Shown: in pieces, positions 1 through 9,393 of the stretch
Layout: each line of letters begins with the position of its first letter
How positions within the stretch are numbered: the first letter of the stretch is position 1
NCBI RefSeq assembly: GCF_002356355.1
Contig: NZ_AP018052.1
Coordinates: 868,001 to 932,000 of the forward strand
DNA length: 64,000 bases
Reading direction: 5' to 3'
Source: Thiohalobacter thiocyanaticus
Lineage (GTDB): Bacteria > Pseudomonadota > Gammaproteobacteria > Thiohalobacterales > Thiohalobacteraceae
Made by a program: the position numbers and the translations under genes
The notes under the pieces: generated by a model
Database searches by the model: none
The model's input: the letters and a program-made list of their open reading frames with translations, nothing else
What the model was told of the DNA's origin: nothing

Positions 1-256
1 AGGGCACGGTGTCGGTATGGCCGGCCAGCACCAGGCCGCCCTCGCCCGTGCCCAGCCGGGCGATCAGGTTGGCTTTGTCGGCATGCCCGGGCAGGGACTG
101 CACCTCGACCGCAAAGCCCAGGTCATCCAGCCAGCTGGCCAGCAGTTCCACCACCCGCCGGTTGCCCTGGTCGAAGTCCGGGTTCACGCTGCTGATCGAG
201 GGCGTGCCGATCAGGGCGGTGAGCATGTCCATGAGGTCGGGCGGGGAGGTGTGCAT
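1..256 (-). CDS. argE: Acetylornithine deacetylase, N-terminal part (cut by window edge)
   Basis: Reading leftwards from an ATG at 256, the frame stays open to the window edge and gives the first 85 residues of an M20-family metallopeptidase. It starts MHTSPPDLMDMLTALIG and includes IGTPSIS near residues 17-23 and the metal-site stretch LAGHTDTVP near residues 76-84; this His and Asp are the first zinc ligands in the family. The likely reaction is hydrolysis of N2-acetylornithine to ornithine in arginine synthesis. A succinyl-diaminopimelate desuccinylase is the main alternative, but the N-terminal sequence fits ArgE better. It is transcribed away from the GNAT gene at 556, across a repeat-filled intergenic region. 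Confidence 0.8.
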   Translation of the reverse strand, partial: MHTSPPDLMDMLTALIGTPSISSVNPDFDQGNRRVVELLASWLDDLGFAVEVQSLPGHADKANLIARLGTGEGGLVLAGHTDTVP

Positions 257-302
257 GGCTCCGATTCTCCGCCGCTGCCGGGGTTGATTCAAGCGTCGAG
301 AA

Positions 303-467
303 ACATTCAACGCAGGGGCGCAGAGACGCGGAGGCCGCAGAGTCAATTATGCTCCGAACGGCTTGTCGTCGGCGGTAATCCCTCCCAGATCAGAGGTGCT
401 TATAATTTTATGAATTCCTTCGCGATCCCCGCGTCTCTGCGCCCCTGCGCCCCTGCGTTGAGGTTTT
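303..467. repeat. Family D inverted repeat (AACGCAGGGGCGCAGAGACG arms)
   Basis: Left arm at about 305-335 (AACGCAGGGGCGCAGAGACG) is matched by an inverted right arm at about 430-467 (CGTCTCTGCGCCCCTGCG and a following GCGTTG). The same arms recur at 6915-7196 and 44222-44378, where they enclose a family A palindrome; here the centre is unrelated AT-richer sequence (near 395-420). The region between argE and the GNAT gene otherwise holds only promoters that I cannot place precisely. Confidence 0.75.
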
Positions 468-555
468 CACCGCCATCGCTCTACCGCCCGAAAAGAATTG
501 CTGGCGGTTGCCGGGGAACAGGCGATAATCGGCAGGGTCTTCCGGATCGAGTGAC

Positions 556-1656
556 ATGATACGCCCCGCTACACTGCAGGACATCGACGCCCTGGTTGCT
601 ATCGAGAACCGCTGTTTCGACAGCGATCGCCTGTCGCGGCGCCAGTTCCGTTATATGCTCACCCGGGCCAATGCCGCCACCCTGGTGACGACCGGGGATG
701 TGGACCAGCTGCTGGGTTATGCGCTGGTGCTGTTCCATGCCGGTACCTCGCTGGCGCGGCTGTATTCCATTGCGGTGGATCCGGCGGCACGCGGCCGCGG
801 CCTGGCGGAGACCCTGCTCACGGCGGCGGAGGTCGAGGCGACCGGTCGCGGCTGCGTGGACATGCGCCTGGAGGTGCGGCCTGACAATGCCGCCGCCATC
901 GCCCTGTACGAGCGTCTCGGCTACCGTCGCTTCGGCACCTTCGATGACTACTACGAGGATCATATGGAAGCGCTACGCTATGAAAAGCGTTTGATCCCCA
1001 GCCTGCGGCCGGACATGGTGCGGGTGCCCTACTACGAGCAGACGTTGGATTTCACCTGCGGGCCGGCGGCCCTGATGATGGCGATGAAGTCGCTGGATGA
1101 CACCATCGAACTCAGTCGTCGCACCGAAATCCGTATCTGGCGCGAGTCCACCACCGTATTCATGACCTCGGGGCACGGGGGCTGTGGCCCGCAGGGCCTG
1201 GCGCTGTCGGCCTATCACCGTGGCTTCGATGTGGACCTGTATCTGTCCTCGGCCGCGGCCATGTTCCTGGATTCGGTGCGCAGCGAGGAGAAGCGCGAGG
1301 TGATCCGGCTGGTCAACGAAGACTTCCTGGATGAGATCGAAACCCTGCCGATCCGGCTGTACGAGGCGCCGCTGTCGGTGGCTGAACTGCAGGCCGGCTT
1401 CGAGGCCGGCGGCATCCCGCTGGTGCTGATCAGTTCCTACCGCATCTACCGGGAGAAGTTTCCGCACTGGGTGGTGGTGACCGGGTTCGACGAAAGCTTC
1501 ATTTACGTACACGATCCCTACGTGGATTACGAAAAGGGCAAGACCCGCATGGACTGCATCAACATGCCGATCCTGAAATCCGATTTCGAGCGGATGGCGC
1601 GTTATGGCAAGTCGGTGCAGCGGGCGGCGATTATGGTTAAGAGGCGTGAGGAGTGA
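556..1656 (+). CDS. GNAT acetyltransferase fused to a C39-like (papain-fold) peptidase
   Basis: 366 residues, two domains. Residues 1 to about 145 are a RimI-like N-acetyltransferase, with the acetyl-CoA loop RGRGLA at 79-84 and NAAAIALYERLGYRRFG at 111-127. Residues about 150-360 are a C39-like peptidase: Cys158 in DFTCGPAA, His304 in FPHWVVVTG and Asp320 in IYVHDP form the expected catalytic triad. The next gene on the same strand (1806) encodes a RimK-like ATP-grasp ligase; this pairing was described in comparative genomics of amidoligase systems, where such ligases were proposed to make peptide bonds in small metabolites or on protein tails. The substrate is unknown. The peptidase could trim the substrate or the product and the GNAT domain could cap it; both are inference. 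Confidence 0.85.
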   Translation: MIRPATLQDIDALVAIENRCFDSDRLSRRQFRYMLTRANAATLVTTGDVDQLLGYALVLFHAGTSLARLYSIAVDPAARGRGLAETLLTAAEVEATGRGCVDMRLEVRPDNAAAIALYERLGYRRFGTFDDYYEDHMEALRYEKRLIPSLRPDMVRVPYYEQTLDFTCGPAALMMAMKSLDDTIELSRRTEIRIWRESTTVFMTSGHGGCGPQGLALSAYHRGFDVDLYLSSAAAMFLDSVRSEEKREVIRLVNEDFLDEIETLPIRLYEAPLSVAELQAGFEAGGIPLVLISSYRIYREKFPHWVVVTGFDESFIYVHDPYVDYEKGKTRMDCINMPILKSDFERMARYGKSVQRAAIMVKRREE

Positions 1657-1790
1657 GGGGTTGGAGTTGGAGTGGCGGGCCGTCCTCCCTTCAAGTCGTC
1701 ATCCCGGCGCAGGCCGGGATGACGCATCGAAGGGGGTGGTAACCACTGCCCGGGTTTTCTCCTCACTCCTTACTCCTCACCCCTCACTTG
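1643..1790. repeat. Nested palindrome: family F arms (GTGAGGAGTGAGG) around a family E palindrome
   Basis: The outer arms are GAGGCGTGAGGAGTGAGGGG at about 1643-1662 and the inverted CTCCTCACTCCTTACTCCTC at about 1761-1780. Inside them, at about 1697-1724, lies the palindrome CGTCATCCCGG/CCGGGATGACG. The left arm overlaps the 3' end of the GNAT-C39 gene and supplies its stop codon. The same nesting recurs at 61101-61280. Confidence 0.75.
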
Positions 1791-1805
1791 ATATAAAGAA
1801 TCGTC

Positions 1806-3293
1806 ATGGCCAAACATCTCATCGTCGTTGACCAGTTGAAGGACTGGCATCCGGAATTGCCGGAAGCCACGGTCATCAGTGTGGACGACTACCTGTCCGA
1901 TCCGCGCTATCTGCAGATGCGTCAGGTGCAGGTGATCAACCTGTGCCGCAGCTACCGCTATCAGAGCGCGGGCTATTACTGTTCGCTGCTGGCCGAGGCG
2001 CGTGGGCACCGGGTGCTGCCCGCGGTGAATACCCTGCTGGATCTGAGCGCCCGTGCCATCTACAGCCTGCAGATGGAGGATCTGGAAGATGCAGTGGAGA
2101 AGACGCTGCGACGCCTGGAGCGCTCCGAGTCCGAAAGCTTTACCCTGGATATCTTCTTCGGCGAATGCATCCACCGCCAGCTGCGCAACCTGGCGCGTCA
2201 GCTGTTCGAGACCTTCCCCTGTCCGCTGCTGCAGGTGGCCTTTCAGTACCAGGGCGGCTGGCAGATCGCGGCCATCCGGCCGCTGGCCCTGAACCGGCTC
2301 GACCCGGAGCAGGTCGAGATGCTGGCCGCGGCCTTCACCCGCTACCAGAGCCGGCGTTGGCGCTCGCCGCGGGTGCGCGCCGCCAGCCGCTACGACCTGG
2401 CCATCCTGCACAACCCGGATGATCCGCTGCCGCCCTCGGATGCACGGGCGCTGAAGCAGTTCGTCAAGGCCGGCAAGAAGCTGGGGGTGGAAGTGGATCT
2501 CATCACCCGCCGCGATTATGCCCGGCTGGCCGAGTACGATGCCCTGTTCATCCGCGATACCACCCGGATCAATCACTATACCTTCCGTTTCGCCAAGAAG
2601 GCCGACAGCGAGGGCATGGTGGTGATCGACGATCCGGTTTCCATTATGCGCTGCACCAACAAGGTCTACCTGACCGAACTGCTGCAGGCCAACCGCCTGC
2701 CGACGCCGCTGACCCGCATCCTGCATAAGCGCGACGAGAAGCGGGTGGCCCAGATCGTCGAACACCAGTTCGATTACCCGGTGGTATTGAAGGTGCCGGA
2801 CGGTTCCTTTTCGCTGGGCGTGTTCAAGGCCGGGGATCGCGGCGAACTGCAGCAGATATGTGCCCGCATGTTCCGCGACTCGGAACTGATCCTGGCCCAG
2901 GAATACCTGTACACCGAATTCGACTGGCGGGTGGGCATTCTCAATCGCACGCCGGTGTTCGTGTGCCAGTACTTCATGTCGCGCCAGCACTGGCAGATCG
3001 TCAACCACGGTCCCGGCGGGCGTTTCTCCGAGGGCGGCTATAAGGCCTGGCCGGTGGGGGAGGCGCCCGCGGAGGTGGTCTCGGTGGCGCTGCAGGCGGC
3101 CAACCTGATCGGCGACGGCCTGTACGGGGTGGACGTGAAGCAGAACGAGGGCGGCGTCTATGTCATCGAGGTCAACGACAATCCCAATCTCGAGGCCGGA
3201 GTGGAGGATGCCTTTCTCAAGGACGAACTCTACAGCCTGATCCTGCGCGAGTTCGTGCGGCGGCTGGACAGCCGGAAGCAGGGGGGAGTGTAG
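1806..3293 (+). CDS. RimK-like ATP-grasp ligase with RLAN-type N-terminal domain
   Basis: 495 residues. The N-terminal half (about 1-190) matches the domain that precedes ATP-grasp in this RimK subfamily (RimK-like ATP-grasp N-terminal). The C-terminal half is ATP-grasp: VVLKVPDGSFS at 326-336 provides the nucleotide-binding Lys, and GVDVKQ with IEVNDNPN at about 451-471 provides the metal-binding Asp, Glu and Asn. It should ligate an amino acid or peptide to a carboxylate with ATP. True RimK (ribosomal protein S6 glutamyl ligase) is about 300 residues and lacks this N-terminal domain, so S6 modification should not be assumed. It lies 149 bp after the GNAT-C39 gene, with a nested repeat between them. 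Confidence 0.85.
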   Translation: MAKHLIVVDQLKDWHPELPEATVISVDDYLSDPRYLQMRQVQVINLCRSYRYQSAGYYCSLLAEARGHRVLPAVNTLLDLSARAIYSLQMEDLEDAVEKTLRRLERSESESFTLDIFFGECIHRQLRNLARQLFETFPCPLLQVAFQYQGGWQIAAIRPLALNRLDPEQVEMLAAAFTRYQSRRWRSPRVRAASRYDLAILHNPDDPLPPSDARALKQFVKAGKKLGVEVDLITRRDYARLAEYDALFIRDTTRINHYTFRFAKKADSEGMVVIDDPVSIMRCTNKVYLTELLQANRLPTPLTRILHKRDEKRVAQIVEHQFDYPVVLKVPDGSFSLGVFKAGDRGELQQICARMFRDSELILAQEYLYTEFDWRVGILNRTPVFVCQYFMSRQHWQIVNHGPGGRFSEGGYKAWPVGEAPAEVVSVALQAANLIGDGLYGVDVKQNEGGVYVIEVNDNPNLEAGVEDAFLKDELYSLILREFVRRLDSRKQGGV

Positions 3294-3302
3294 GGTGGTC
3301 GA

Positions 3303-3381
3303 GTAGGATGGGTGGAGGCGCTTGCGCCGCAATCCATCGGTTATCCCGGTGATGGGTTGCGCTTCGCTTCACCCATCCTAC
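3303..3381. repeat. Family B palindrome (GTAGGATGGGTGAAGCGCAGC type)
   Basis: An imperfect palindrome with ends GTAGGATGGGTGGAGGCG and CGCTTCACCCATCCTAC fills the gap between the convergent RimK-like and chemoreceptor genes. Related copies lie at 10004, 31665 and 37707. It may act as a transcription stop for both genes by position, but it has no T-tract. Confidence 0.8.
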
Positions 3382-3385
3382 TGCC

Positions 3386-4957
3386 TCAATCCCCGAACTG
3401 CTTCAGCATGCTCTCCATGGTGTGCACCATCTCCGCCAACTGGGTGGCGTCACAGGCGCTCTGGCGCGCGGCGTCCAGCGTCTGGCCGGCGCCGTCGCTG
3501 ATGTTGGTGACGTTGCGATTGATCTCATCGGCCACTGCGCTCTGTTCCTCGGCGGCGGTGGCGATCTGGGTGGCCATGTCGGAGATGGTGGCGACGTTGT
3601 CGCTGATGGTGTTGAGCGATGCCACGGCCTGCTGGGCCTGCTCGACACTTTCATGCGCCGTGTTCTGACCCTGCTCCATCACCGCGGCGGCCGACTTGGC
3701 CTCGCCCTGCAGCCGCTCGATGATGGACTGGATCTCGCCGGTGGACTGCTGGGTGCGGGTGGCCAGCCCCCGCACCTCCTCGGCCACCACGGCGAAGCCG
3801 CGGCCGTGTTCTCCGGCCCGCGCGGCCTCGATGGCGGCGTTGAGCGCCAGCAGGTTGGTCTGCTCGGCAATGCCGCTGATGACGTCGATCACGGTGCCGA
3901 TGTCATCGGTCTGGCTGCGCAGGGATTCCATGGTCTGCGCAGCCTGGCCGACCTCGCCGGTCAGACGCTCGATGGTGGCAGCGGTGGCGTTGACCACCTG
4001 TTTGCCGGTGGCGACCTCCTGCTGGGCGGTTTTCGCGGCCTCCGCTGTCACCGAGGTGTTCCGGGCCACCTCCTGCACCGTGGCGGCCATTTCGTTGACC
4101 GCCGAGGCCACCTGGTCGACCTCGGCCTGCTGGGCCTGGGCGCCGTTCAGGGTCTGGTCGGAGGCCGCGGCGGTGGAACTGGCGGTGTGGGAGAGGCCGC
4201 CGGCGGTGTCGCCGACCCGACCGAGGATGGTGTTGATCTTCGCCTGTTGGGTCTTGAGTGCGGTGGCGAGTTGGGCGACCTCGTCCAGATCGCCGCCGTA
4301 GACGTGGTTGGCCAGCGGATTGTCGCTGAAACTCCGCGACTCGGCGGCAACCCGGCGCAGACGCCGGGTCAGGCCGTGGGCCAGGGCAAAGCCCGCGCCC
4401 AGCCCGGCGGCCAGCATGATGCCGGTGGCAGCGCCGCCGGCGCCGGTCAGTCCGGCCAGACCCAGGGTGGTCAGCCCCTGCAGCGCGGCGATGCCGGCAA
4501 AGTTGCGCCCCCGGGCGCCGATGCGCCGCCAGGCCGGAAAGGGATTGCCGCCCCGGTTGAGTCGGGCGTAGAACTTCTCGGCCCGGTCCCGGTCATCGGC
4601 CTCCGGCAGGGTCCGCACCGACTGGTAGCCCACCACCCGGCCCTGGTCGTAGACCGGGGTGACGTAGGCGCTGACCCAGTAGAAGTCCCCGTTCTTGCGG
4701 CGGTTCTTGACCAGGCCCAGCCAGGGGGTGTTGGATTTCAGGTGCGACCACAGGTTCTCGAAGGCCGCCGACGGCATGTCCGGATGACGGACGAGATTGT
4801 GGGGCTCGCCCAGGGCCTCCTGTTCGGAGAATCCGGAGACCTCGACGAAGGTGGCGTTCACATGGGTGATGCGGCTGTCCAGGTCGGTGGTGGAGACGAT
4901 CCGGGCGTCGGGAGCAAAGCTGATTTCCGTGCCGGTTACGGGCAGGTTTTTGCGCAT
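3386..4957 (-). CDS. aer: Aer-type chemoreceptor (PAS domain plus methyl-accepting signalling domain)
   Basis: 523 residues from the ATG at 4957, chosen because GGAAGG lies just upstream and the protein then begins like E. coli Aer. The open frame continues further upstream but that extension is not Aer-like. Residues 10-110 form the PAS domain that binds FAD in Aer ([37 protein letters not shown]). A hydrophobic, Gly/Ala-rich hairpin at about 153-200 anchors it in the inner membrane. The C-terminal half is the chemotaxis hairpin, with the conserved tip [20 protein letters not shown] near 372-391 that contacts CheA and CheW. It probably steers the cell by redox state or oxygen. No cheA or flagellar gene is in view. 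Confidence 0.9.
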   Translation of the reverse strand: MRKNLPVTGTEISFAPDARIVSTTDLDSRITHVNATFVEVSGFSEQEALGEPHNLVRHPDMPSAAFENLWSHLKSNTPWLGLVKNRRKNGDFYWVSAYVTPVYDQGRVVGYQSVRTLPEADDRDRAEKFYARLNRGGNPFPAWRRIGARGRNFAGIAALQGLTTLGLAGLTGAGGAATGIMLAAGLGAGFALAHGLTRRLRRVAAESRSFSDNPLANHVYGGDLDEVAQLATALKTQQAKINTILGRVGDTAGGLSHTASSTAAASDQTLNGAQAQQAEVDQVASAVNEMAATVQEVARNTSVTAEAAKTAQQEVATGKQVVNATAATIERLTGEVGQAAQTMESLRSQTDDIGTVIDVISGIAEQTNLLALNAAIEAARAGEHGRGFAVVAEEVRGLATRTQQSTGEIQSIIERLQGEAKSAAAVMEQGQNTAHESVEQAQQAVASLNTISDNVATISDMATQIATAAEEQSAVADEINRNVTNISDGAGQTLDAARQSACDATQLAEMVHTMESMLKQFGD

Positions 4958-5222
4958 GGGTGCCTTCCAGTCAAGTGTTGCCAAGGTGCCGCCGGCGCCC
5001 GCAATGGATCGGGAGGAGGACGGCCGGCGGCATGTGTCTGGGGTCGTGTTTCGTATCAGGCAAGCTTCGTGCCTGTATTCGATGGAGGTAGCGTTCAGTG
5101 CGGATAAAAATTGAATTTCCTGTAACATATAGATTATATGCATCTGAAAGCGCGGCAGGTGTGCGCGACCTGCCGGTTTCGTACAATAGTCGCTTTCAGC
5201 CCACACGGACCCGGAGACCCCG

Positions 5223-6905
5223 ATGACCAGCACCAGGCTCAACCGCTACAGTTCCCGCATCACCCAGCCCAAGTCCCAGGGCGCCTCCCAGGCCATGCTC
5301 TACGGCACCGGCCTGAGCGAGGCCGATATGGACAAGGCCCAGATCGGGATCGGCAGCGTCTGGTGGGAGGGCAACACCTGCAACATGCACCTCAATGACC
5401 TGGCGGCGCAGGTCAAGGAGGGCGTGATCGGCGCGGAGATGGTCGGCATGCGCTTCAACACCATCGGGGTCTCCGACGGCATCTCCATGGGCACCGAGGG
5501 CATGAGCTATTCGCTGCAGTCGCGCGACATCATCGCCGACTCCATCGAGACCGTGGTCAGCGCCCAGTGGTACGACGGCCTGATCGTGCTGCCCGGCTGC
5601 GACAAGAACATGCCCGGCGCCCTGATCGCCATGGGCCGACTCAACCGGCCCTCCATCATGGTATACGGCGGCACCATCAAGCCCGGCCACAGCCACGGCG
5701 AGACCCTGGACATCGTCTCCGCCTTCCAGAGCTATGGCGCCTTCCTGGCGCACAAGATCGAGGAGGAAGAACGCCGGGACATCGTCCAGCACGCCTGCCC
5801 CGGTCCCGGCGCCTGCGGCGGCATGTACACCGCCAACACCATGGCCTCGGCGATCGAGGCCATGGGCATGTCGCTGCCCTACAGTTCCTGCACCCCGGCG
5901 GTGGATCCGGCCAAGATCGAGGAGTGCCGACGCGCCGGCGCGGCCATGCGGGTGCTGCTGGAGCGCGACATCAAGCCGCGCGACATCATGACCCGGGCCG
6001 CCTTCGAGAACGCCATGGTCATGCTGATGGCCCTGGGCGGCTCGACCAATGCCGTGCTGCACCTGCTGGCCATGGCCCGCGCGGTGGACGTGGACCTGAC
6101 CCTCGACGACTTCCAGAAGGTCTCCGACCGCATCCCCTTCATCGCCGACCTCAAGCCCTCGGGCCAGTATGTGATGGAGGACCTGCACAACGCCGGCGGC
6201 ATCCCGGCGGTGATGAAATACCTGCTGGCCAACGACCTGATCGACGGCAGTTGCCTGACTGTGACCGGCAAGACCATTGCCGAGAACCTGGCCGGGCTGC
6301 CCGACCTGGAACCGGGGCAGCAGGTGGTGCACAGTCTGGACAACCCGATCAAGGAATCCGGCCACATCCGCATCCTCAAGGGCAACCTGGCCCCGGGCGG
6401 CTCGGTGGCCAAGATCACCGGCAAGGAGGGGCTGCACTTCTCCGGACCGGCCCGGGTCTATGACTGCGAGGAGGACATGCTCAAGGGGCTGGAGAACAAC
6501 GAGATCGACAAGGGTGACGTGGTGGTGATCCGCTACGAGGGCCCCAAGGGCGGCCCCGGCATGCCGGAAATGCTGACCCCGACCTCGGCCATCATGGGCG
6601 CGGGCCTGGGCAAGGACGTGGCCCTGCTCACCGACGGCCGCTTCTCCGGCGGCTCGCACGGCTTCATCATCGGCCACATCGTGCCCGAGGCGCAGGAGGG
6701 CGGCCCGCTGGGTCTGATCCGTGATGGCGACGTGGTCACCATCGACGCCGAGACCAATACCCTGAGCGTGGATGTCAGCGACGCGGAGATGGACCAGCGT
6801 CGCGCCGAGTGGGCCATGCCGCCTTACAAGGCCACCCGCGGCACCCTGTACAAGTACATCAAGGTGGTCAAGGATGCTTCACACGGCTGTGTGACGGACG
6901 AGTAG
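5223..6905 (+). CDS. ilvD: Dihydroxy-acid dehydratase
   Basis: 560 residues, the shorter IlvD type. It dehydrates 2,3-dihydroxy-3-methylbutanoate or -pentanoate to the 2-oxo acids in valine, isoleucine and leucine synthesis. Iron-sulfur ligand candidates are Cys53 (GNTCNMH), Cys126 ([10 protein letters not shown]) and Cys198 ([14 protein letters not shown]). The catalytic serine motif [11 protein letters not shown] is near the C-terminus. The ATG follows CGGAGACCCC, a usable ribosome-binding site, and a TACAAT -10 candidate lies at 5182-5187. No other ilv gene is adjacent, so it appears monocistronic. Confidence 0.95.
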   Translation: MTSTRLNRYSSRITQPKSQGASQAMLYGTGLSEADMDKAQIGIGSVWWEGNTCNMHLNDLAAQVKEGVIGAEMVGMRFNTIGVSDGISMGTEGMSYSLQSRDIIADSIETVVSAQWYDGLIVLPGCDKNMPGALIAMGRLNRPSIMVYGGTIKPGHSHGETLDIVSAFQSYGAFLAHKIEEEERRDIVQHACPGPGACGGMYTANTMASAIEAMGMSLPYSSCTPAVDPAKIEECRRAGAAMRVLLERDIKPRDIMTRAAFENAMVMLMALGGSTNAVLHLLAMARAVDVDLTLDDFQKVSDRIPFIADLKPSGQYVMEDLHNAGGIPAVMKYLLANDLIDGSCLTVTGKTIAENLAGLPDLEPGQQVVHSLDNPIKESGHIRILKGNLAPGGSVAKITGKEGLHFSGPARVYDCEEDMLKGLENNEIDKGDVVVIRYEGPKGGPGMPEMLTPTSAIMGAGLGKDVALLTDGRFSGGSHGFIIGHIVPEAQEGGPLGLIRDGDVVTIDAETNTLSVDVSDAEMDQRRAEWAMPPYKATRGTLYKYIKVVKDASHGCVTDE

Positions 6906-6914
6906 ATAAAAATA

Positions 6915-7196
6915 TTCAACGCAGAGACGCGAAGGCGCGCAGAGGCCGCAGAGTTGTTGCTGCTAACCCCGCCATTGCCGTGTCGCTTCGCGACCGGCGA
7001 CGGCTGAAATTCCGTTTATAGCTTTGCGTTGAGAACTTGAATTACAGGGAGTAGGTCGGGTTAGCCCGGCAGGGCGTAACCCGACAAGGGGCAGGGATGG
7101 CTTTGTCGGGTTACGCGGTGCTAACCCGACCTACGCGACTTGAATTACAGGACGTAGGGTGGGCTTTGCGTTCTCTGCGTTGAGCACTTGAATCAC
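6915..7196. repeat. Composite repeat: family D arms around a family A palindrome
   Basis: A family D left arm (TTCAACGCAGAGACGCG, about 6914-6930) follows ilvD. A family A palindrome occupies 7051-7135 (GTAGGTCGGGTTAGCCCG to CGGTGCTAACCCGACCTACG). Family D right-arm pieces containing TTTGCGTTGAGAACTTG and TCTGCGTTGAGCACTTG occur at about 7022-7038 and 7174-7190, so the right arm is partly duplicated. The last piece runs up to the stop of the SH3-domain gene. No gene is visible inside. Confidence 0.8.
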
Positions 7197-7858
7197 AACG
7201 TATCCCAGCTGGAGCGCTTCTTCACCCGGATCCGCGGCAGGATCAGGCCGAGTATGATGCCGACGATGATCACGCCGGCGCCGACCATGAACCAGTCGCG
7301 CTTGGTGCGGTCGCTCAGGGCCTCGTTCTCCTGCGCCAGCCGCTGCTGCTCGCGTTCCATCTGCAGCATCCGGTTCTTGAGTTCCTTGTTCTCCTCGGCG
7401 ATGGCCAGGCTGCTGGAGGCGGTGCGGCGGATCTCCATCAGTTCCTGCTTGAGTCGGCTGTTCTCCTCCAGCAGGGCGCTGAGTTTGCCTTCCAGGCTGC
7501 CCTTCTCGCTCTTGAGGTTGCTCAGGTTCTCCAGCCGCTCGCGCTCGGCGGCCTGCAGTTCGGCCAGTTTCTTCTCGGCCCGGGCCAGGCGGTCGCGGGC
7601 CGAAGGGATGTCCATCAGCAGCCGGCTCAGTACCCAGCCTTCGACACCGCTGGGGGCGCGTACCCGGCTGTAGCCGGCGTCGGCGTTCACCTCCAGCACC
7701 TCCAGCGGTGTACCGCTGTCCAGCATGCGGATAATGCGGTGCTGGGTGCTGGTGCCGCTGCGCAGGGGTATCTCCAGCTGGTCGCTGACGTAGCGGGTCT
7801 CGGCCAGGGCGGGGGTGGCGAGCAGGCCGATCAGCAATGTCCATACGAAGGCTTTCAC
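7193..7858 (-). CDS. Periplasmic SH3-domain protein with C-terminal membrane anchor
   Basis: 221 residues from a GTG at 7858 preceded by AAGGGAGCC. Order: signal peptide (LLIGLLATPALA, cleavage near 20), a bacterial SH3 domain (about 22-90, with RVRAPSGVEGWVLSRLL), a long coiled coil (about 95-185) and a single membrane helix near the C-terminus (FMVGAGVIIVGIILGLILP), followed by a basic tail. This is the TIGR04211-type architecture. The SH3 domain probably binds peptidoglycan or a periplasmic partner, held at the inner membrane by the tail; the exact function is unknown. It is divergent from ampD, which fits a cell-wall role. Confidence 0.85.
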   Translation of the reverse strand: MKAFVWTLLIGLLATPALAETRYVSDQLEIPLRSGTSTQHRIIRMLDSGTPLEVLEVNADAGYSRVRAPSGVEGWVLSRLLMDIPSARDRLARAEKKLAELQAAERERLENLSNLKSEKGSLEGKLSALLEENSRLKQELMEIRRTASSSLAIAEENKELKNRMLQMEREQQRLAQENEALSDRTKRDWFMVGAGVIIVGIILGLILPRIRVKKRSSWDTL

Positions 7859-7999
7859 GTTGGCTCCCTTGAATCCGGTGTTGGTCCGGGCAGATTGTAG
7901 GCGATGCAGGGGATGCGGGAACCTGAACCCTTTCACGGCCCGGCGTTTGCGGTAGGATATCAGGACTGCATTGAAAATTCTCCGCCGGTGGAGGGGCAA

Positions 8000-8581
8000 T
8001 TGCGACTGCAACCAAACAGAGAATGGCTGGACGACGTCCGCCGGGTGGAATCCCCCAACCAGGACGCACGTCCCGACCCGGAGGACATTTCGCTGCTGGT
8101 CATCCACGGTATCAGCCTGCCGCCGGGCGATTTCGGCGGGCCCTGGATCGAGCGGCTGTTCTGCAACCGACTGGACCCCGATGTCCATCCCTATTTCCGC
8201 GAGATCGCCCACCTGCGGGTCTCGGCCCATCTGCTGCTGCGCCGCGACGGCGAGTTGATCCAGTTCGTGCCCTTCACCCGTCGGGCCTGGCATGCCGGCA
8301 GCAGCTGTTTCAGCGGGCGCGAGGCCTGCAACGACTATTCCATCGGCATCGAGCTGGAAGGCACTGACGAACAGCCCTACACCACGACGCAATATACGCG
8401 TCTGGCCGAGGTGATCGCCGTCCTGCAGGCGGCCTGGCCGGCCATCACCCCGGGGCGTATCGTCGGTCACTGCAATGTGGCGCCGGGGCGCAAGACCGAC
8501 CCCGGCCCGGCCTTCGACTGGTCGCACCTGGCCGGCCTGCTCGCCCCCGCCGGCGGCCTGGCCCAGGGAGATACGTCATGA
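8000..8581 (+). CDS. ampD: 1,6-anhydro-N-acetylmuramyl-L-alanine amidase
   Basis: 193 residues if started at the TTG at 8000, which has GGAGGGG five bases upstream and gives a length near the 183 residues of E. coli AmpD. An ATG at 7904 would add an N-terminal extension that does not look conserved. The zinc ligands are visible: His in LLVIHGISLP, His in VGHCNVAP and the Asp in KTDPGPAFDW; the substrate-side block NDYSIGIELEGTD is intact. The enzyme cleaves anhydromuropeptides in the cytoplasm during peptidoglycan recycling. The stop overlaps the ampE start (ATGA), so the two are translationally coupled. Confidence 0.92.
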   Translation: MRLQPNREWLDDVRRVESPNQDARPDPEDISLLVIHGISLPPGDFGGPWIERLFCNRLDPDVHPYFREIAHLRVSAHLLLRRDGELIQFVPFTRRAWHAGSSCFSGREACNDYSIGIELEGTDEQPYTTTQYTRLAEVIAVLQAAWPAITPGRIVGHCNVAPGRKTDPGPAFDWSHLAGLLAPAGGLAQGDTS

Positions 8582-9393
8582 AATTTCTCATTATCCTGCT
8601 GGCACTGGGGCTTGAGCGTCTGTGGCCACAGCTGCCGCAGTGGCGGCCCGTGGAGCGTTTCCATGCCTACACGGACGCCTTCCGCAGTCGCTTCACCCAA
8701 CCCTGGCTGCTGGGCCGGGGCGGACTGGTGGCGCTGCTTGCGCCCTGGTTGCTGGGCACCTGGCTGCTGCTGGAACTGCTGGAACCCCTGGACTGGCTGA
8801 TCGGCCTGGCGGTGCTGCTGCTGTGTCTGGGGCCGCGGGATCTGCTGGGCGACCTGCGGCGGCTGGGCGCGGACCTGGGCATCGGCGGCGCCGGACCGGA
8901 GTCGCTGGCAGCGTTCGGCCTGACCGGTACGCCGACGGGCGAGACCCTGGCCGGCGCCCTGATCCGGGAAGCCCTGGTGCGGCTGTTCGGGGTGGTGTTC
9001 TGGTTTGCCCTGCTGGGCCCGGTCGGGGCGCTGCTCTATCGTCTCACTCAGCTGCTGGCGGCACGCGAGGATGGCGAGGAGGACGACTTCGGTCTGGCGG
9101 TGTGGCAGCTGCAGGCCCTGCTCGACTGGCTGCCGGCGCGGCTGCTCGCCGCCACCGGGGCGCTGATCGGCAACTTCGATGCCACCCTGGCCGCCTGGCG
9201 TGAATGCGCTCCGGCCGATCCCTTCGACGATTCGCGGGAATTCGCCGCCGAGGTGGCGCTGGAGAGCATGGAACTGGAGTCCGGTACCGGGCCGGCTACG
9301 GCGCTGGAAAGCGCCCGCGGCTATCTGGTCCGCGCCGGCGTGGCCTGGCTGGCGCTGCTGGCGCTGTTGACCCTGGCGGACTGGTTGGCGTGA
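8578..9393 (+). CDS. ampE: AmpE-like inner-membrane protein
   Basis: 271 residues. Four hydrophobic segments are visible (near residues 1-15, 45-90, 135-160 and at the C-terminal LALLALLTLADWL), as in AmpE, a polytopic membrane protein encoded with AmpD. Family AmpE is a proposed sensory partner in beta-lactamase induction, but its biochemical role is uncertain. The start overlaps ampD by four bases and its stop overlaps the next gene (GTGA), giving a tight three-gene operon. No ampC or ampR is in the window. Confidence 0.82.
   Translation: MKFLIILLALGLERLWPQLPQWRPVERFHAYTDAFRSRFTQPWLLGRGGLVALLAPWLLGTWLLLELLEPLDWLIGLAVLLLCLGPRDLLGDLRRLGADLGIGGAGPESLAAFGLTGTPTGETLAGALIREALVRLFGVVFWFALLGPVGALLYRLTQLLAAREDGEEDDFGLAVWQLQALLDWLPARLLAATGALIGNFDATLAAWRECAPADPFDDSREFAAEVALESMELESGTGPATALESARGYLVRAGVAWLALLALLTLADWLA

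Noticed and set aside
3422-5107. Long rightward frame of 561 codons opposite the Aer-type gene
   Set aside because: A GC-rich shadow of the chemoreceptor; composition is Gly/Val/Asp-rich without any domain.
5196-6677. Long leftward frame opposite ilvD
   Set aside because: Antisense shadow of a highly conserved gene, rich in Ala, Gly, His and Val.
7051-7135. CRISPR-like repeats in the intergenic regions
   Set aside because: Family A-F copies are scattered singly, are long palindromes and have no regular spacers. They are REP/MITE-like, not CRISPR.
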